Of a stretch of 64,000 nt of DNA, positions 36,736 through 49,186 are shown piece by piece. A program made the position numbers and the translations under genes. Origin of the DNA: CAWECB01 sp963807465 (GTDB taxonomy: Bacteria; Patescibacteriota; Minisyncoccia; Minisyncoccales; Minisyncoccaceae). The stretch is taken from NCBI GenBank assembly GCA_963807465.1, contig CAWECB010000003.1:310001-374000 (forward strand), given 5' to 3'. The notes beneath the pieces were generated by a model. It had not been told where the DNA came from and did not search any database. It saw only the letters and a program-made list of their open reading frames with translations. Numbering within the stretch: position 1 is the stretch's first letter; each line of letters starts with the position of its first letter.

Positions 36736-37653
36736 ATGATTATCGGGAATAAAAAGCAGAGGGAATTCTTGGAGAGGATTGCCAAAAGCAAGGACATCCC
36801 CACGCTTTCCTGTTCTCGGGACCGGATAAGATAGGGAAAAAGAAGGTAGCCCTGGAATTCGTTAAGAGTATTTTCTGTAATAAAAGTAAAGGGTTCTGCG
36901 GGGAATGCTATTCTTGCAGGAATATCGAGAGCAATAATTTTCCGGACCTGGTTGTTCTATCTCCCGCCAATGGGAATATCGAAATAGAGCAGATAAGGGA
37001 TTTGCAGGCGAGACTGTCTTTGAAATCATACAACAATTCGGTCAAGGTCGGGATAATAGACGATGCCCACATGATGAGGAAAGATGCGCAGAACGCTTTA
37101 TTAAAAACCCTTGAAGAGCCGAAAGGAGATACGCTACTAATCCTCGTCACTCCTTATCCTGAAATGCTATTGGGAACAATACGTTCAAGAGTGCAGCAAG
37201 GTGAAGTTTTCGCTCGTTTCAAGAGAGGAAATAGAAAAGGAATTAATCAAAAGAGGAACTGATAAAGAAAAGGCAAAGGAAATTAGCATGGTTTCTTCGG
37301 GACAGATAGGCAAAGCGGTGGATTTTTTTGACAATCCGGAAAAGCTAAAATTCTTTAACGACGCAGTCAGAGATATCCTCAGGCTGGTTCGCGCGGGGTA
37401 CTTCGAGAGATTTAATTATGCGAAGGAATTGAATGAGGAACCGGAAGACATATCAAATGTCTTGGACGTCTGGGAAAGATTTTTCAGAAGAGAAATGCTC
37501 TTAAAGATATTCAATAACAAGGGAGCGTTGGGTAATTATTCATTAAGGAAGATAAAGGAAACGATTGACGCGATATCGAAGACGAGATATTTTGTTGAGA
37601 AAACCAATACTAACAAAAAATTGGCATTGGAAAATTTATTAATCGAATTATAA
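36736..37653 (+). CDS. holB: DNA polymerase III delta-prime subunit (two frameshifts)
   Basis: Clamp-loader AAA+ subunit. N-terminal MIIGNKKQREFLERIAKSKD, then a break at CCCC near 36803; one more base gives AFLFSGPDKIGKKKVALEFV with a P-loop-like turn. The zinc-binding cysteines (FCNKSKGFCGECYSC) and VGIIDDAHMMRKDAQNALLKTLEEP with the TIRSRVQ sensor follow. A second indel near 37192 leads to FSLVSREEIEKELIKRG and the C-terminal domain. Repaired length is 305 residues. It follows murA by one base and precedes frr. Confidence 0.85.
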
Positions 37654-37666
37654 TAAATTCAAACAT

Positions 37667-38221
37667 ATGTATGAACAAATAATCAAATCAATAGAACCGG
37701 AGATGGAAAAGGCGCTGGATTTCGTCCAGAAGAAGATTGCCGGGTTCAGGACGGGACGGGCTTCTTCCGCCCTAGTCGAGAATGTCTTGGTAGAGGTTTT
37801 CGGCCAGACGATGCCCTTAAAACAGTTAGCCGCTATTTCGGTTCCCGGGGCAAGACAGATTTCCATTCAGCCCTGGGACAGGTCATACCTTGAAGCCATA
37901 GAAAAGGCCATCCAGAGGGAAGGTTCGGGATTGTCTCCGGTCATTGACCGCGAGTCGATAATCATAAATTTGCCGCAGATGTCGGAAGAATTGAGGAAAG
38001 AACTCGTCAAGGCGGTCATCCAAACGGAAGAGGGCGCCAAGCAGACGATAAGGAAATTCAGGGACGAGGCGTGGTCGGACATCCAAGTTAAGACCCGTGA
38101 GGGATTGATAAGGGAAGACGACAAGTTCAAAGCTAAAGACAAATTGCAAGAATTGGTTGACAAGTACAATAAGAAGATAGACGAATTAATAAGTCGCAAG
38201 AAGGCGGAAATAGAAGGATAA
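37667..38221 (+). CDS. frr: Ribosome recycling factor
   Basis: 184 residues, full length. FRTGRASSALVENVLVEVFG and the C-terminal KAKDKLQELVDKYNKKIDEL are typical. With EF-G it splits post-termination ribosomes. Start context AAACATATG. Its TAA shares one base with the next ATG. Confidence 0.97.
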   Translation: MYEQIIKSIEPEMEKALDFVQKKIAGFRTGRASSALVENVLVEVFGQTMPLKQLAAISVPGARQISIQPWDRSYLEAIEKAIQREGSGLSPVIDRESIIINLPQMSEELRKELVKAVIQTEEGAKQTIRKFRDEAWSDIQVKTREGLIREDDKFKAKDKLQELVDKYNKKIDELISRKKAEIEG

Positions 38222-39339
38222 TGTTTATAATAGACTTCATAGTTTTTCTATTCGTATTGGGGATAGTCGTCATAGTCCACGAGTTGGGCCACTTTGTTGC
38301 GGCCAAGACCTCGGGAGTAAGGGTCGAAGAATTCGGCATAGGGTTCCCTCCGAAGATTTGGAAGAAGAAAAAAGGAGAAACGGAATATTCGATCGGGGCG
38401 ATCCCGTTCGGCGGTTTCAATAAGATATACGGGATGGACGAGGACGACAAGGAGAAGGAAAGAGATCCCCGGAGCTACGATTCCAAAGGAATCTGGGCCA
38501 AACTGTGGATATGCGCCGGAGGAATAATCATGAATATCGTTTTTGCGGTATTAGTGTTTTACGCCTTGATGATCTCTTCAGGATTTAAGGCTTCGCAATT
38601 GCTTCTTTCTTCGGACTACAGATTCCCGTTCGGAACCCAGGAGAATTATCCCTTAATCGCCCAAGTAGCAGACGGATCTCCGGCTTCCTCGGCCGGGCTG
38701 AAAAGCTATGACGTTATCGTTTCTGTTAATGGCGAGAAGCTGAGTACGGTTGAACAGTTCAGTAATATTATTAATAATGACAAAGGAAAAGAAGTCGATC
38801 TTAAACTTAAAGACGGAAGAGATATTAAGATTACTCCCAGGGTTAATCCTCCGAAAGATGAAGGCGCTTTGGGGGTGGCCCTAAGAGAGATTGCATATAT
38901 TAATTATTCAAGCATCGGCGACAAGATATTCGTAGGATTCGAGCAGACTTATAACATAGTTGATTATTCGCTGAATGCTATGGGCAGGATTTTTTATAAT
39001 GCGATAAAAGAAAGATCGTTTCAAACCTTGGCCTATTCCATGGCTGGCCCAGTCGGAATATATGCGATAACCAAGATTACCATAAGTAAGGGGTTCTATG
39101 ATATCATGAACCTTATAGCCATTCTTTCTATTGCCCTGGGATTAAGCAATCTTCTTCCTATTCCTGCCATGGACGGAGCCAAACTCGCGTATACTACTCT
39201 CCAGGGATTGAACAAGAAAGTATTTTCCAAGAGATTGCAGCTGCAGATCGAAAGCTACGGAGCGATGTTTTTAATAATTCTGGCCATAGTTATCGTTTTT
39301 AAGGATTTTATCCAATTTAAAGACATAATATTCAAATAA
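38221..39339 (+). CDS. rseP: Site-2 zinc metalloprotease (RseP/RasP/MmpA family)
   Basis: 372 residues. The catalytic zinc motif VVIVHELGHFVAAKTSG lies in the first membrane helix. A single PDZ domain (DGSPASSAGLKSYDVIVSVNG) follows, and the C-terminal NLLPIPAMDGAKL supplies the third zinc ligand region. It cleaves membrane-spanning substrates such as anti-sigma factors or leftover signal peptides. Four membrane helices. The dxr/ispC neighbour often found beside it is absent. Confidence 0.94.
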   Translation: MFIIDFIVFLFVLGIVVIVHELGHFVAAKTSGVRVEEFGIGFPPKIWKKKKGETEYSIGAIPFGGFNKIYGMDEDDKEKERDPRSYDSKGIWAKLWICAGGIIMNIVFAVLVFYALMISSGFKASQLLLSSDYRFPFGTQENYPLIAQVADGSPASSAGLKSYDVIVSVNGEKLSTVEQFSNIINNDKGKEVDLKLKDGRDIKITPRVNPPKDEGALGVALREIAYINYSSIGDKIFVGFEQTYNIVDYSLNAMGRIFYNAIKERSFQTLAYSMAGPVGIYAITKITISKGFYDIMNLIAILSIALGLSNLLPIPAMDGAKLAYTTLQGLNKKVFSKRLQLQIESYGAMFLIILAIVIVFKDFIQFKDIIFK

Positions 39340-39340
39340 T

Positions 39341-40558
39341 ATGAAACAGAGCGGATTATTCACAAAAACGTTCAAAGAGAATCCCAAGGACGAAGTAAGC
39401 ATCAATGCCCGGTTTTTAATTAGGGGCGGGTTTATCGATAAATTGTCGGCTGGAATCTACACTTTTCTACCTTTAGGCCTAAGGGTCATTAACAAGATTG
39501 AGAATATCGTCAGAGAAGAGATGGTTAACATCGGAGGCCAGGAGTTATTAATGCCCTTATTACTTCCCAAAGATGCATGGGAAGAGACGGGAAGATGGAA
39601 CGTGCCAGAAATGTACAAGGTTAAGGATGAGAGCCTAGGATTAGGATGGACGCATGAAGAAATAGTCACTCCCTTGATGAAGAAATACATCTTATCCCCA
39701 AAAGATCTGCCGAAATATGTTTATCAGATTAACACCAAATTCAGAAACGAGCCTCGAGCAAAGTCGGGAATCCTCCGGGGCAGGGAGTTCAGGATGAAAG
39801 ACTTGTATTCTTTCCATGCGGACGGAAAAGATTTGGACGAGTACTACGAGAGGGTCAAGAACGCTTATTTCAGGGTTTATGAAAGATGCGGACTTAAAGA
39901 AAAGACGTTTTTGACTTTGGCTGCGGGAGGGGAATTCTCGGAGAGCCTTTCCCATGAATTCCAGACAATCACTCCTTTCGGAGAAGACCACATATACATC
40001 TGCAATAAATGTGGAATAGCCATCAACAAAGAGATATTCAAGGGAAAATGCGATTGCGGGAGCGAAGACTTCAGGGAAGAAAAGGCTATTGAGGTCGGGA
40101 ATATATTCAAGTTGGGAACGAAGTATTCCAAAATTTTCGGACTAAAGGATGTCGTAATGGGATGCTACGGCATAGGGATTACGAGATTAATAGGCGCAGT
40201 CGTCGAAGTGTTTAATGACGACAAGGGAATCATATGGCCCGACTCGGTTGCTCCATTTCAAGTACATTTAATTTTATTAGACGGAGGGAATGAAGATATA
40301 AGAAAGAAATCGGATGAAATTTACGAGATTTTACAAAAATCAAATCTTGAAGTATTATATGACGACAGAAACGACAAAACAGCCGGGGAAAAATTGAATG
40401 ATTGTGACCTTATAGGCATCCCCCTAAGGGTAGTCGTGAGCGCCAAGACTTTGAGGGAAGACAGCGGCGAAGTGAAAAGGAGGAATAGTGCGAATACGGA
40501 TATGGTAAAGATAAAGGAGTTAATCGAAATAATAAAAAATGAATTTCAACATCAATAA
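39341..40558 (+). CDS. proS: Prolyl-tRNA synthetase without editing domain
   Basis: 405 residues; typical bacterial ProRS with the INS editing domain has about 570. Class II motifs are visible: SAGIYTFLPLGLRVINKIEN (motif 1), FRNEPRAKSGILRGREFRMK (motif 2), and GCYGIGITRLIGAVVE (motif 3), then the anticodon-binding domain. A short Cys-rich stretch (CNKCGIAINKEIFKGKCDCG) stands where the insertion normally is, and could hold a metal. Its 3' end overlaps the second mreB by 20 bases. Confidence 0.94.
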   Translation: MKQSGLFTKTFKENPKDEVSINARFLIRGGFIDKLSAGIYTFLPLGLRVINKIENIVREEMVNIGGQELLMPLLLPKDAWEETGRWNVPEMYKVKDESLGLGWTHEEIVTPLMKKYILSPKDLPKYVYQINTKFRNEPRAKSGILRGREFRMKDLYSFHADGKDLDEYYERVKNAYFRVYERCGLKEKTFLTLAAGGEFSESLSHEFQTITPFGEDHIYICNKCGIAINKEIFKGKCDCGSEDFREEKAIEVGNIFKLGTKYSKIFGLKDVVMGCYGIGITRLIGAVVEVFNDDKGIIWPDSVAPFQVHLILLDGGNEDIRKKSDEIYEILQKSNLEVLYDDRNDKTAGEKLNDCDLIGIPLRVVVSAKTLREDSGEVKRRNSANTDMVKIKELIEIIKNEFQHQ

Positions 40559-41612
40559 TTTTCTTTCGAGGGTTTCGCAGGATATTGCGATCGACTTGGG
40601 TACGGCCAACTGTTTGGTATATGTCAGGGGGAGGGGAATTATTTTATCCGAGCCATCCGTGGTTGCGTTGAATAAAAAGACGAGTCAGATTTTGGCGATA
40701 GGGCGAGAAGCCGAAAAAATGGTCGGAAGGACTCCAGGGCACATCGTAGCGATCAGACCTTTAGTTTCAGGAGTTATTTCGGATTTTGAGGTGACGGAAC
40801 AAATGCTAAGATATTTGATCGACAGGGCGAGGCAGGACAAATTTACTTTCTTAAAACCGAGAGTCATTGTCGGGATTCCTTCCGGAGTGACCGAGGTTGA
40901 AAAAAAAGCCGTGCGTGATGCAACTAAATCTGCCGGAGCGAGAGAGGTATTCTTGATTGAAGAACCCATGGCCGCTGCCATTGGAGCGAGAATGCCAGTT
41001 CAGGACCCATCGGGAAACTTTGTTGTCGACATCGGAGGAGGAACAACCGAAGTGGCTGTAATATCTTTGGGAGGCATAGTCGTTAGTAAAAGTTTGAGGA
41101 TCGCTGGAGACAAATTGAACAATGATATCATCCAGTTTGCCCAGGAAAAATACAAATTACTGATCGGAGTGAGGACGGCCGAAAGGATTAAGATTAGTAT
41201 CGGTGCCGTCCACTTTGAAAAAGAACCTGGAAAACTCGACAAGAAAGAGATGCCGATGAGGGGCAGGAACCTGGTTACCGGACTTCCCGAAGAAGTGATG
41301 GTTTCCCAAGTGGACGCCAAGAAGGCGATGGAGAGGTCTATTAATCAGATAATATCGGAGATTAAGAATACGATTGAAATGACCCCGCCGGAACTTTTGG
41401 CCGACATTATGAAAAAGGGCATCGCCCTTGCTGGCGGAGGAGCCCAATTGAGGGGCCTCGATAGGCTCATAATCAGAGAAACCAATATTCCAACATATAT
41501 CATTGAAGACCCCATGACCGCGGTAGCGAGGGGAGCCGGAATGGTCTTAGAAAACCTTGATGAATTCCACGATGTTTTAGTGGAAACCGAGGAATTGCAA
41601 CCGCCGAAATAG
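40539..41612 (+). CDS. mreB: MreB rod-shape actin (second paralog)
   Basis: 357 residues and closer to classical MreB than the first copy. DIAIDLGTANCLVYVRGRGI, FVVDIGGGTTEVAVISLGGI and IALAGGGAQLRGLDRLI are the actin-fold nucleotide motifs. The start inside proS (20-base overlap) is required because the N-terminal actin strand follows at once. mreC/mreD lie 4 kb downstream after the rRNA genes. Confidence 0.96.
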   Translation: MNFNINNFLSRVSQDIAIDLGTANCLVYVRGRGIILSEPSVVALNKKTSQILAIGREAEKMVGRTPGHIVAIRPLVSGVISDFEVTEQMLRYLIDRARQDKFTFLKPRVIVGIPSGVTEVEKKAVRDATKSAGAREVFLIEEPMAAAIGARMPVQDPSGNFVVDIGGGTTEVAVISLGGIVVSKSLRIAGDKLNNDIIQFAQEKYKLLIGVRTAERIKISIGAVHFEKEPGKLDKKEMPMRGRNLVTGLPEEVMVSQVDAKKAMERSINQIISEIKNTIEMTPPELLADIMKKGIALAGGGAQLRGLDRLIIRETNIPTYIIEDPMTAVARGAGMVLENLDEFHDVLVETEELQPPK

Positions 41613-41621
41613 CTAAGACGG

Positions 41622-41646
41622 CAGCCCAGATGGGCTGTTGTTTTTT
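41622..41646 (+). terminator. Terminator after mreB
   Basis: CAGCCC, an AGAT loop and GGGCTG, then TTGTTTTTT. Confidence 0.85.
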
Positions 41647-41651
41647 AACAC

Positions 41652-41680
41652 TTGACAATCCCTGTTAATCTGCTAAATTA
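41652..41680 (+). promoter_or_regulatory. 23S-5S rRNA promoter
   Basis: A perfect -35 TTGACA (41652-41657) with a 16-base spacer to a weaker -10 TAAATT (41674-41679). The roughly 165-base leader to 23S contains a GC-rich segment near 41758-41790 (GCCGCGCAAAAGCG) that may fold. Confidence 0.6.
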
Positions 41681-41826
41681 ATACTTGCATGATAAACACA
41701 AAGACAACATCTCAAATTAGGCGGTTTTGAAAATAGCTTAAGTTTAGCTGTTGCCAAAAGCCGCGCAAAAGCGTCTTTTTTGTTTCTTGTGCGGGTAGCT
41801 TGAAAATTGGAAGTGAATTAGAGAAT

Positions 41827-41847
41827 AAAGTTATTATTTGCTAATCA

Positions 41848-41854
<7 letters not shown>
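41827..41854 (+). other. Pre-23S processing stem, 5' strand
   Basis: Pairs with 44932-44959 over 28 bases: TTGCTAATCAAAGGTTA with TAACCTTTGGTTAGCAA (one wobble), extended outward by AAAGTTATTAT with one wobble and one mismatch. It encloses 23S alone, not 5S. Confidence 0.85.
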
Positions 41855-44931
<3,077 letters not shown>

Positions 44932-44940
<9 letters not shown>

Positions 44941-44959
44941 GTTAGCAATTAATAGCTTT
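44932..44959 (+). other. Pre-23S processing stem, 3' strand
   Basis: Partner of 41827-41854; overlaps the end of mature 23S, as in the usual helix 1 extension. Confidence 0.85.
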
Positions 44960-44990
44960 ATTCTATATTCTATTCTCCTTTTGGTTTTTA

Positions 44991-45099
44991 ATATGGGGAC
45001 AATACTGGAAGTGCTCCACCCGATCCCATTCCGAACTCGGAAGTGAAATCTTCTAAGGCCGATGATAGTGGAATCCGCGAAAGTAGGTCGTCCCCGTAT
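44991..45099 (+). rRNA. rrf: 5S ribosomal RNA
   Basis: 109 bases. Terminal helix ATATGGGGAC with GTCCCCGTAT, and internal conserved CCGATCCCATTCCGAACTCGG and GAAGTGAAA. It lies 50 bases after 23S on the same transcript. Confidence 0.95.
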
Positions 45100-45127
45100 T
45101 AAAGATCGAAAGGAGTTTTTTGTTTAT

Positions 45128-45157
45128 TTGACTGGGAAATATCTTACGTGGTATAAA
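45128..45157 (+). promoter_or_regulatory. Sigma-70 promoter, extended -10
   Basis: -35 TTGACT (45128-45133), an 18-base spacer, and TGGTATAAA with -10 at 45152-45157. The first ATG is only five bases beyond it (45162). Confidence 0.65.
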
Positions 45158-45161
45158 ATAT

Positions 45162-45536
45162 ATGGGACATAAAAATATATGCCCGTGGATGATTACGATG
45201 ACAGCTGTTACCGAAATCGAGAAGTTCCTCCGAGAGAGCGATTTAGTTGGAGCGATTGATTTTGCTTCCAAGAAGTTGCCGGACAAGAGGTACCTTGTCA
45301 ACGCGATGAGGTTGAACGGCTTTATAGACACCTGTATTAAGGGCGACAGCAGGCTCCTTTGGCCAAGTTGTCTAGACGAGCCTTGTTTGGACCAAATACT
45401 CTTGATTCTTAAAAGTGTAAGCGTAGGTGAAGTGCGTTTTTCCTTTCCACACTCCCTCGCTATTGCCGAGGACCGAGAGACGGGCAAGCCGCTTGAGCTT
45501 ATACTAAGCAAAAAAATGGAAAATCTAATCAAATGA
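45162..45536 (+). CDS. Small soluble protein of unknown function
   Basis: 124 residues from ATG 45162. The predicted transcript begins at about this ATG, so either translation is leaderless from here or it starts at the in-frame ATGs 45189 or 45198 (giving 115 or 112 residues). Mostly helical, with TEIEKFLRESDLVGAIDFAS and four cysteines. No family recognised. It is a stand-alone gene between the rRNA operon and mreC; the terminator stem contains its stop codon. Confidence 0.6.
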   Translation: MGHKNICPWMITMTAVTEIEKFLRESDLVGAIDFASKKLPDKRYLVNAMRLNGFIDTCIKGDSRLLWPSCLDEPCLDQILLILKSVSVGEVRFSFPHSLAIAEDRETGKPLELILSKKMENLIK

Positions 45537-45555
45537 CGGGCTACCGTCATTTTTT
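45532..45555 (+). terminator. Terminator overlapping the stop codon
   Basis: AATGACGG (45532-45539), a GCTA loop and CCGTCATT (45544-45551), followed by Ts. The TGA stop is inside the stem. The T-run merges with the -35 of the mreC promoter. Confidence 0.85.
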
Positions 45556-45591
45556 GTATTTTTTATAATCATGGGATATAATCAAAATATG
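45554..45591 (+). promoter_or_regulatory. mreC promoter, leaderless
   Basis: -35 TTGTAT (45554-45559), a 17-base spacer, and a perfect -10 TATAAT (45577-45582). ATG 45589 follows after six bases. Confidence 0.75.
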
Positions 45592-46377
45592 AATTCTATC
45601 TTTACCAAAAAGAGAATAATAACCTTCGTATTGTTGGTTGTTTTGTTTTACATTGTTAACTTTATTTTTGGTGTTCAGATAAAGAATTTCGTTTACGTCA
45701 AATCAGAAAATCTTCAAGCGTTTTTATGGAAAAGTGGCAGTGAGGCGGCCTTAGAGAGAAAGAACTTGGCGGAGGAAAACAAAAAACTCATGGAAGAAAA
45801 CCAATCACTAGCATCCCAATTGGCCGACCTGGAGAAGACAAGGACGGATAACGATTCCTTGAGGGAAGCCATGGGGTTGGGACTGAACAAAGACTTCGAA
45901 TTAATCATGGGAGAAGTTACGGCAAAAGATATCCTTAAGGATTCTTTATTGATCAACGTCGGCTCGAAAGAAGGGGTAATGAAAGGATTCCCGGTAGTAT
46001 TGTCGAGTAAGATTTTATTAGGTAAGATTACCGATGTTTATCCCGATTATTCAAGGGTTCTGCTAATTTCCTCCAACAACAACCTTATAGATGTTGAGAT
46101 ACCAGACAGCCAGGGTTTCGCCTTGAGCAAGGGCGAAGGGGGCCTAAAAATGATGTTAGACATGTTTCCTAAGGATAAGCAGCTAAATGAGGGAAGCCTA
46201 ATTCTGACTTCGGCCATGGAGGGCAATTATCCATCAGGGCTGGTTCTGGGCAAGGTCAAGAATGTGCAGAAGTCGGACAGCGATGCTTTTCAGAAGGCCG
46301 ATGTCGAACCAGCTTTCGACTTGAGCACGATAAGCAACGTGTTCGTGATAAAGAATGCGCAAATAGTGGTACAATGA
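45589..46377 (+). CDS. mreC: Rod-shape-determining protein MreC
   Basis: 262 residues from ATG 45589, chosen because an upstream in-frame ATG at 45571 lies inside the promoter. Membrane anchor KRIITFVLLVVLFYIVNFIF, a coiled coil (LAEENKKLMEENQSLASQLA), then the beta domain with VNVGSKEGVMKGFPVVLS-like strands and SSNNNLIDVEIPDS. MreC links MreB to the outside wall-synthesis enzymes. ATGA overlap with mreD. Confidence 0.93.
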   Translation: MNSIFTKKRIITFVLLVVLFYIVNFIFGVQIKNFVYVKSENLQAFLWKSGSEAALERKNLAEENKKLMEENQSLASQLADLEKTRTDNDSLREAMGLGLNKDFELIMGEVTAKDILKDSLLINVGSKEGVMKGFPVVLSSKILLGKITDVYPDYSRVLLISSNNNLIDVEIPDSQGFALSKGEGGLKMMLDMFPKDKQLNEGSLILTSAMEGNYPSGLVLGKVKNVQKSDSDAFQKADVEPAFDLSTISNVFVIKNAQIVVQ

Positions 46378-46691
46378 TAAAAACAATTATTAAAGTTTTA
46401 TTATTACTGGTATTCTTTTATTTTTTAACCCTTATCCAGATGAGCTATTTGCCCTTTTTCAGCTTTGTGAATCTTGTGGTTGTTTTAGTCATATTAATCA
46501 ATATATTGGAGGAGCCGGACGGAAGGCTGGGGATATTCTCGGCCGTTGCCGCCGGATTGTTCATGGACTTATATTCTTCCGGTTATCTAGGGCTTGCGAC
46601 CTTAATCCTTTTTCTTTCCTCCCTTATCCTTAAATTTATACTTTCGAAATATGTTAGGATTCCATCGATCCCGTGGTTGCCAAAAATTTAA
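46374..46691 (+). CDS. mreD: MreD-like rod-shape membrane protein (short)
   Basis: 105 residues with three or four hydrophobic helices (LLLLVFFYFLTLIQM, FFSFVNLVVVLVILINILEE, and the pair around residue 60-95). Typical MreD has about 160 residues; the C-terminal helices may be absent, or a sequence error may hide them near 46650-46690 where the frame meets the next gene. The call rests on position between mreC and PBP2 plus topology. Confidence 0.75.
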   Translation: MIKTIIKVLLLLVFFYFLTLIQMSYLPFFSFVNLVVVLVILINILEEPDGRLGIFSAVAAGLFMDLYSSGYLGLATLILFLSSLILKFILSKYVRIPSIPWLPKI

Positions 46692-48583
46692 AGTCAAAAG
46701 GAAAAAGTCGGAGATAGAAACGGAAGAGATATTCTTGGATGCTTTGGTGCGCAAAAAGGAAGAAAAAGCTGGATACGAAACAATCGAGACTGCGCTTTCG
46801 GAAAGAATTTTTCGCATAGTTTTCGCTTCTTTTTTGTTTGTTATAGCGGTACTCTTTGTCCGCTGCTTTTACTTTCAGGTGATTGGCCACGGTATGTATG
46901 CTAAGGCGGCGGAAAAAAACAGGTACGTTGGTAGCGAGGTCCAGGCGGAAAGGGGGGTAATGTATGACAGGAACTTGAAGCAGCTGGTTTCCAATTCGCA
47001 GAGCTTCGACCTCAATTGCGATTTTAGCAAGCTGCCCAAGGATGCGTTTGCGAGAGAGAAGGAGATTCGTGATGTGGCGGGAATTCTCGGGGTTCCTTTT
47101 GATTCATTAAACCAGGCTATCGTCGATAATGAGAATAGCGGTGCAAGCGTTTATGCTGTTTCAAGGGACATTGAAACGGATAAGGTCATCGTTTTAAAGA
47201 CCAAAGAAGACGAACTATCGGGATTTGAGATAATTAAAAGAGACAAGAGGGATTATTTGAGCGGGCCGGATATCGCCCACGTCTCTAGGATATGTTTCCG
47301 GAGATAGCTCCTCCGGACAGTCAGGCCTGGAGAAAGAATACGACTCTTATCTTAAGGAAATACCGGGGATAACTAACAAGGAGAAGGATGCGCGGGGCAA
47401 TGTAGTAAAAGAAGAAACCATTAAGCCGTCCCAGTCTGGGGACAATTTGGTCTTGAATATCGATTACGGCCTGCAGGAAAAGATAGCCGAATATCTGGGG
47501 GGCGCGGTAAAAGACTACGGGGCCAAGGGTGGTTCAGCGGTGGCCGTAAATCCGGAAACGGGGGAAGTTTTGGCCATGGTGAGCGTCCCTTCTTTCGACA
47601 ACAATATTTTTTCCGAGAGCCTGAGCAATAAAGAGTACAATGACTTGGTCAACAATCCCAATGTTTCGTTTTATAACCGGGCGGTATCGGGAGAATATCC
47701 CATCGGCTCGACCATTAAGCCTTTCATAGCCGTGGCTGCTTTGGAGCAAGGGATAATCACTCCGGAGCAGGAGATATATTGCCCGGCGGAGATAGAATTG
47801 AAAGATGGGACGGTTAAGAAAGACTGGGCGTTCCATGGATGGACGGACCTAAAGAAGGCGATAGCCGAATCCGTCGACACTTATTTCTACATGGTGGGAG
47901 GAGGATACAAAGATTTCGTCGGACTGGGCATAGCGAAGATAGAGCCGTATTTGGAAAAGTTCGGATTCGGAAAGAAGACTGGCATCGATCTGCCACAGGA
48001 AGGGATGGGACTCGTCCCCGATCCGGGCTGGAAGCAAACCAAGACAGGAATTTCATGGTATCCGGGAGACACTTACAATATCTCGATCGGCCAAGGGTAT
48101 TTCAAGGCGACTCCACTCCAGTTGACTATGGCCACGTCGTCCATAGCCAACGGCGGAAAATTAATGAAGCCGGAACTGGTCAAAAGCATAACGGATGACA
48201 ATAACAAAACCATTAAGAGTTTTGAACCCGAAGTTGTCAGCAGTAATTTTGTTTCAGCGAGCGCCGTCGACTCGGTAAGAGGGGCGATGAGGGAAACGGT
48301 TCTGTCTTCCGCGGGGACGGCGAGGAGCCTGCAATATCTTCCCGTTTCTTCGGCTGCCAAGACCGGAACCGCCCAGACCGGAAAGGCGGAAGTATACCAT
48401 AACTGGATTTCCGTGTTCGCTCCATACGACAGCCCGCAAATAGTTCTAACGGTCATGGTTGAGAGCGTGCCGGGGAATACCGGCCTTGCTAACCTGGTGG
48501 CAAGAGAAACTCTGGGCTATTATTTCGGCGACAAAAAGCCAGTGGATAATCCGCAAGAGGTAATTAATGAGGCGAGAAACTAA
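46651..48583 (+). CDS. mrdA: Penicillin-binding protein 2, elongasome transpeptidase (one frameshift)
   Basis: After correcting an indel near 47285 it is about 643 residues. A cytoplasmic tail and membrane helix (IFRIVFASFLFVIAVLFVRC) precede the dimerisation domain (AERGVMYDRNLKQLVSNSQS). The transpeptidase has SxxK in PIGSTIKPFIAV (acylated serine), SVD as the SxN-type motif, and KTGTAQTG. It cross-links peptidoglycan for side-wall growth with MreBCD. The start at 46651 gives a 41-base overlap with mreD, long for this window, so the exact N-terminus is uncertain. A rodA gene is not visible. Confidence 0.9.
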
Positions 48584-48635
48584 TCTTGCCATTAGTAGAA
48601 GCATGTGTTATTATGTCGAAAAGAGATTTAATCTG

Positions 48636-48664
48636 TTGATTAAACCTTTTTTCTAACTTATAAT
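48636..48664 (+). promoter_or_regulatory. greA promoter
   Basis: -35 TTGATT (48636-48641), a 17-base spacer, and a perfect -10 TATAAT (48659-48664). Leader of about 55 bases without Shine-Dalgarno. Confidence 0.75.
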
Positions 48665-48724
48665 TAAATAACGTCCGCCATTCGGTTCGTCTTTTGACGG
48701 ATTATGTAATCGTGGAAGAAAAAT

Positions 48725-49183
48725 ATGGAAGATAAATATTTAACTCAAGAGGGTCTGGATAAGCTTAGAAAAGAACTTGAGCATTTGAAGAAGGACGAAA
48801 GGATAAGGATAGCCGAACAATTGAAGGAGGCGATTTCTTTCGGAGATTTGTCCGAAAATGCGGCCTATGACGAAGCCAAGGAGAACCAGGCTTTTCTGGA
48901 AGGCAAGATAGCCGAGATGGAAAAGCTTGTCAGTTCGGCCAAAGTCATCCATGATAACGCTAACACTGGCTGGGTACAGGTTGGATCGCATGTTACCCTA
49001 AACGACGGCGAATTGGAAGAGAAATACTATATCGTCGGAGAAGAAGAGGCCAATCCAATGGAAAACAGGATTTCCTTCAAGTCTCCGCTGGGCCAAGCCC
49101 TGATGAATAAGCCCAAAGGGGCGACGGTTGAAATCAAGACCCAAAAGGGAAGTACGAACTACAAAATACTAAAAATAGAGTAA
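48725..49183 (+). CDS. greA: Transcription elongation factor GreA
   Basis: 152 residues. The N-terminal coiled coil has the acidic tip region GDLSENAAYDEAKENQAFLE, and the C-terminal FKBP-like domain has NRISFKSPLGQALMNKPKG. It rescues backtracked RNA polymerase by stimulating transcript cleavage. It precedes lysS by three bases. Confidence 0.97.
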   Translation: MEDKYLTQEGLDKLRKELEHLKKDERIRIAEQLKEAISFGDLSENAAYDEAKENQAFLEGKIAEMEKLVSSAKVIHDNANTGWVQVGSHVTLNDGELEEKYYIVGEEEANPMENRISFKSPLGQALMNKPKGATVEIKTQKGSTNYKILKIE

Positions 49184-49186
49184 AAT

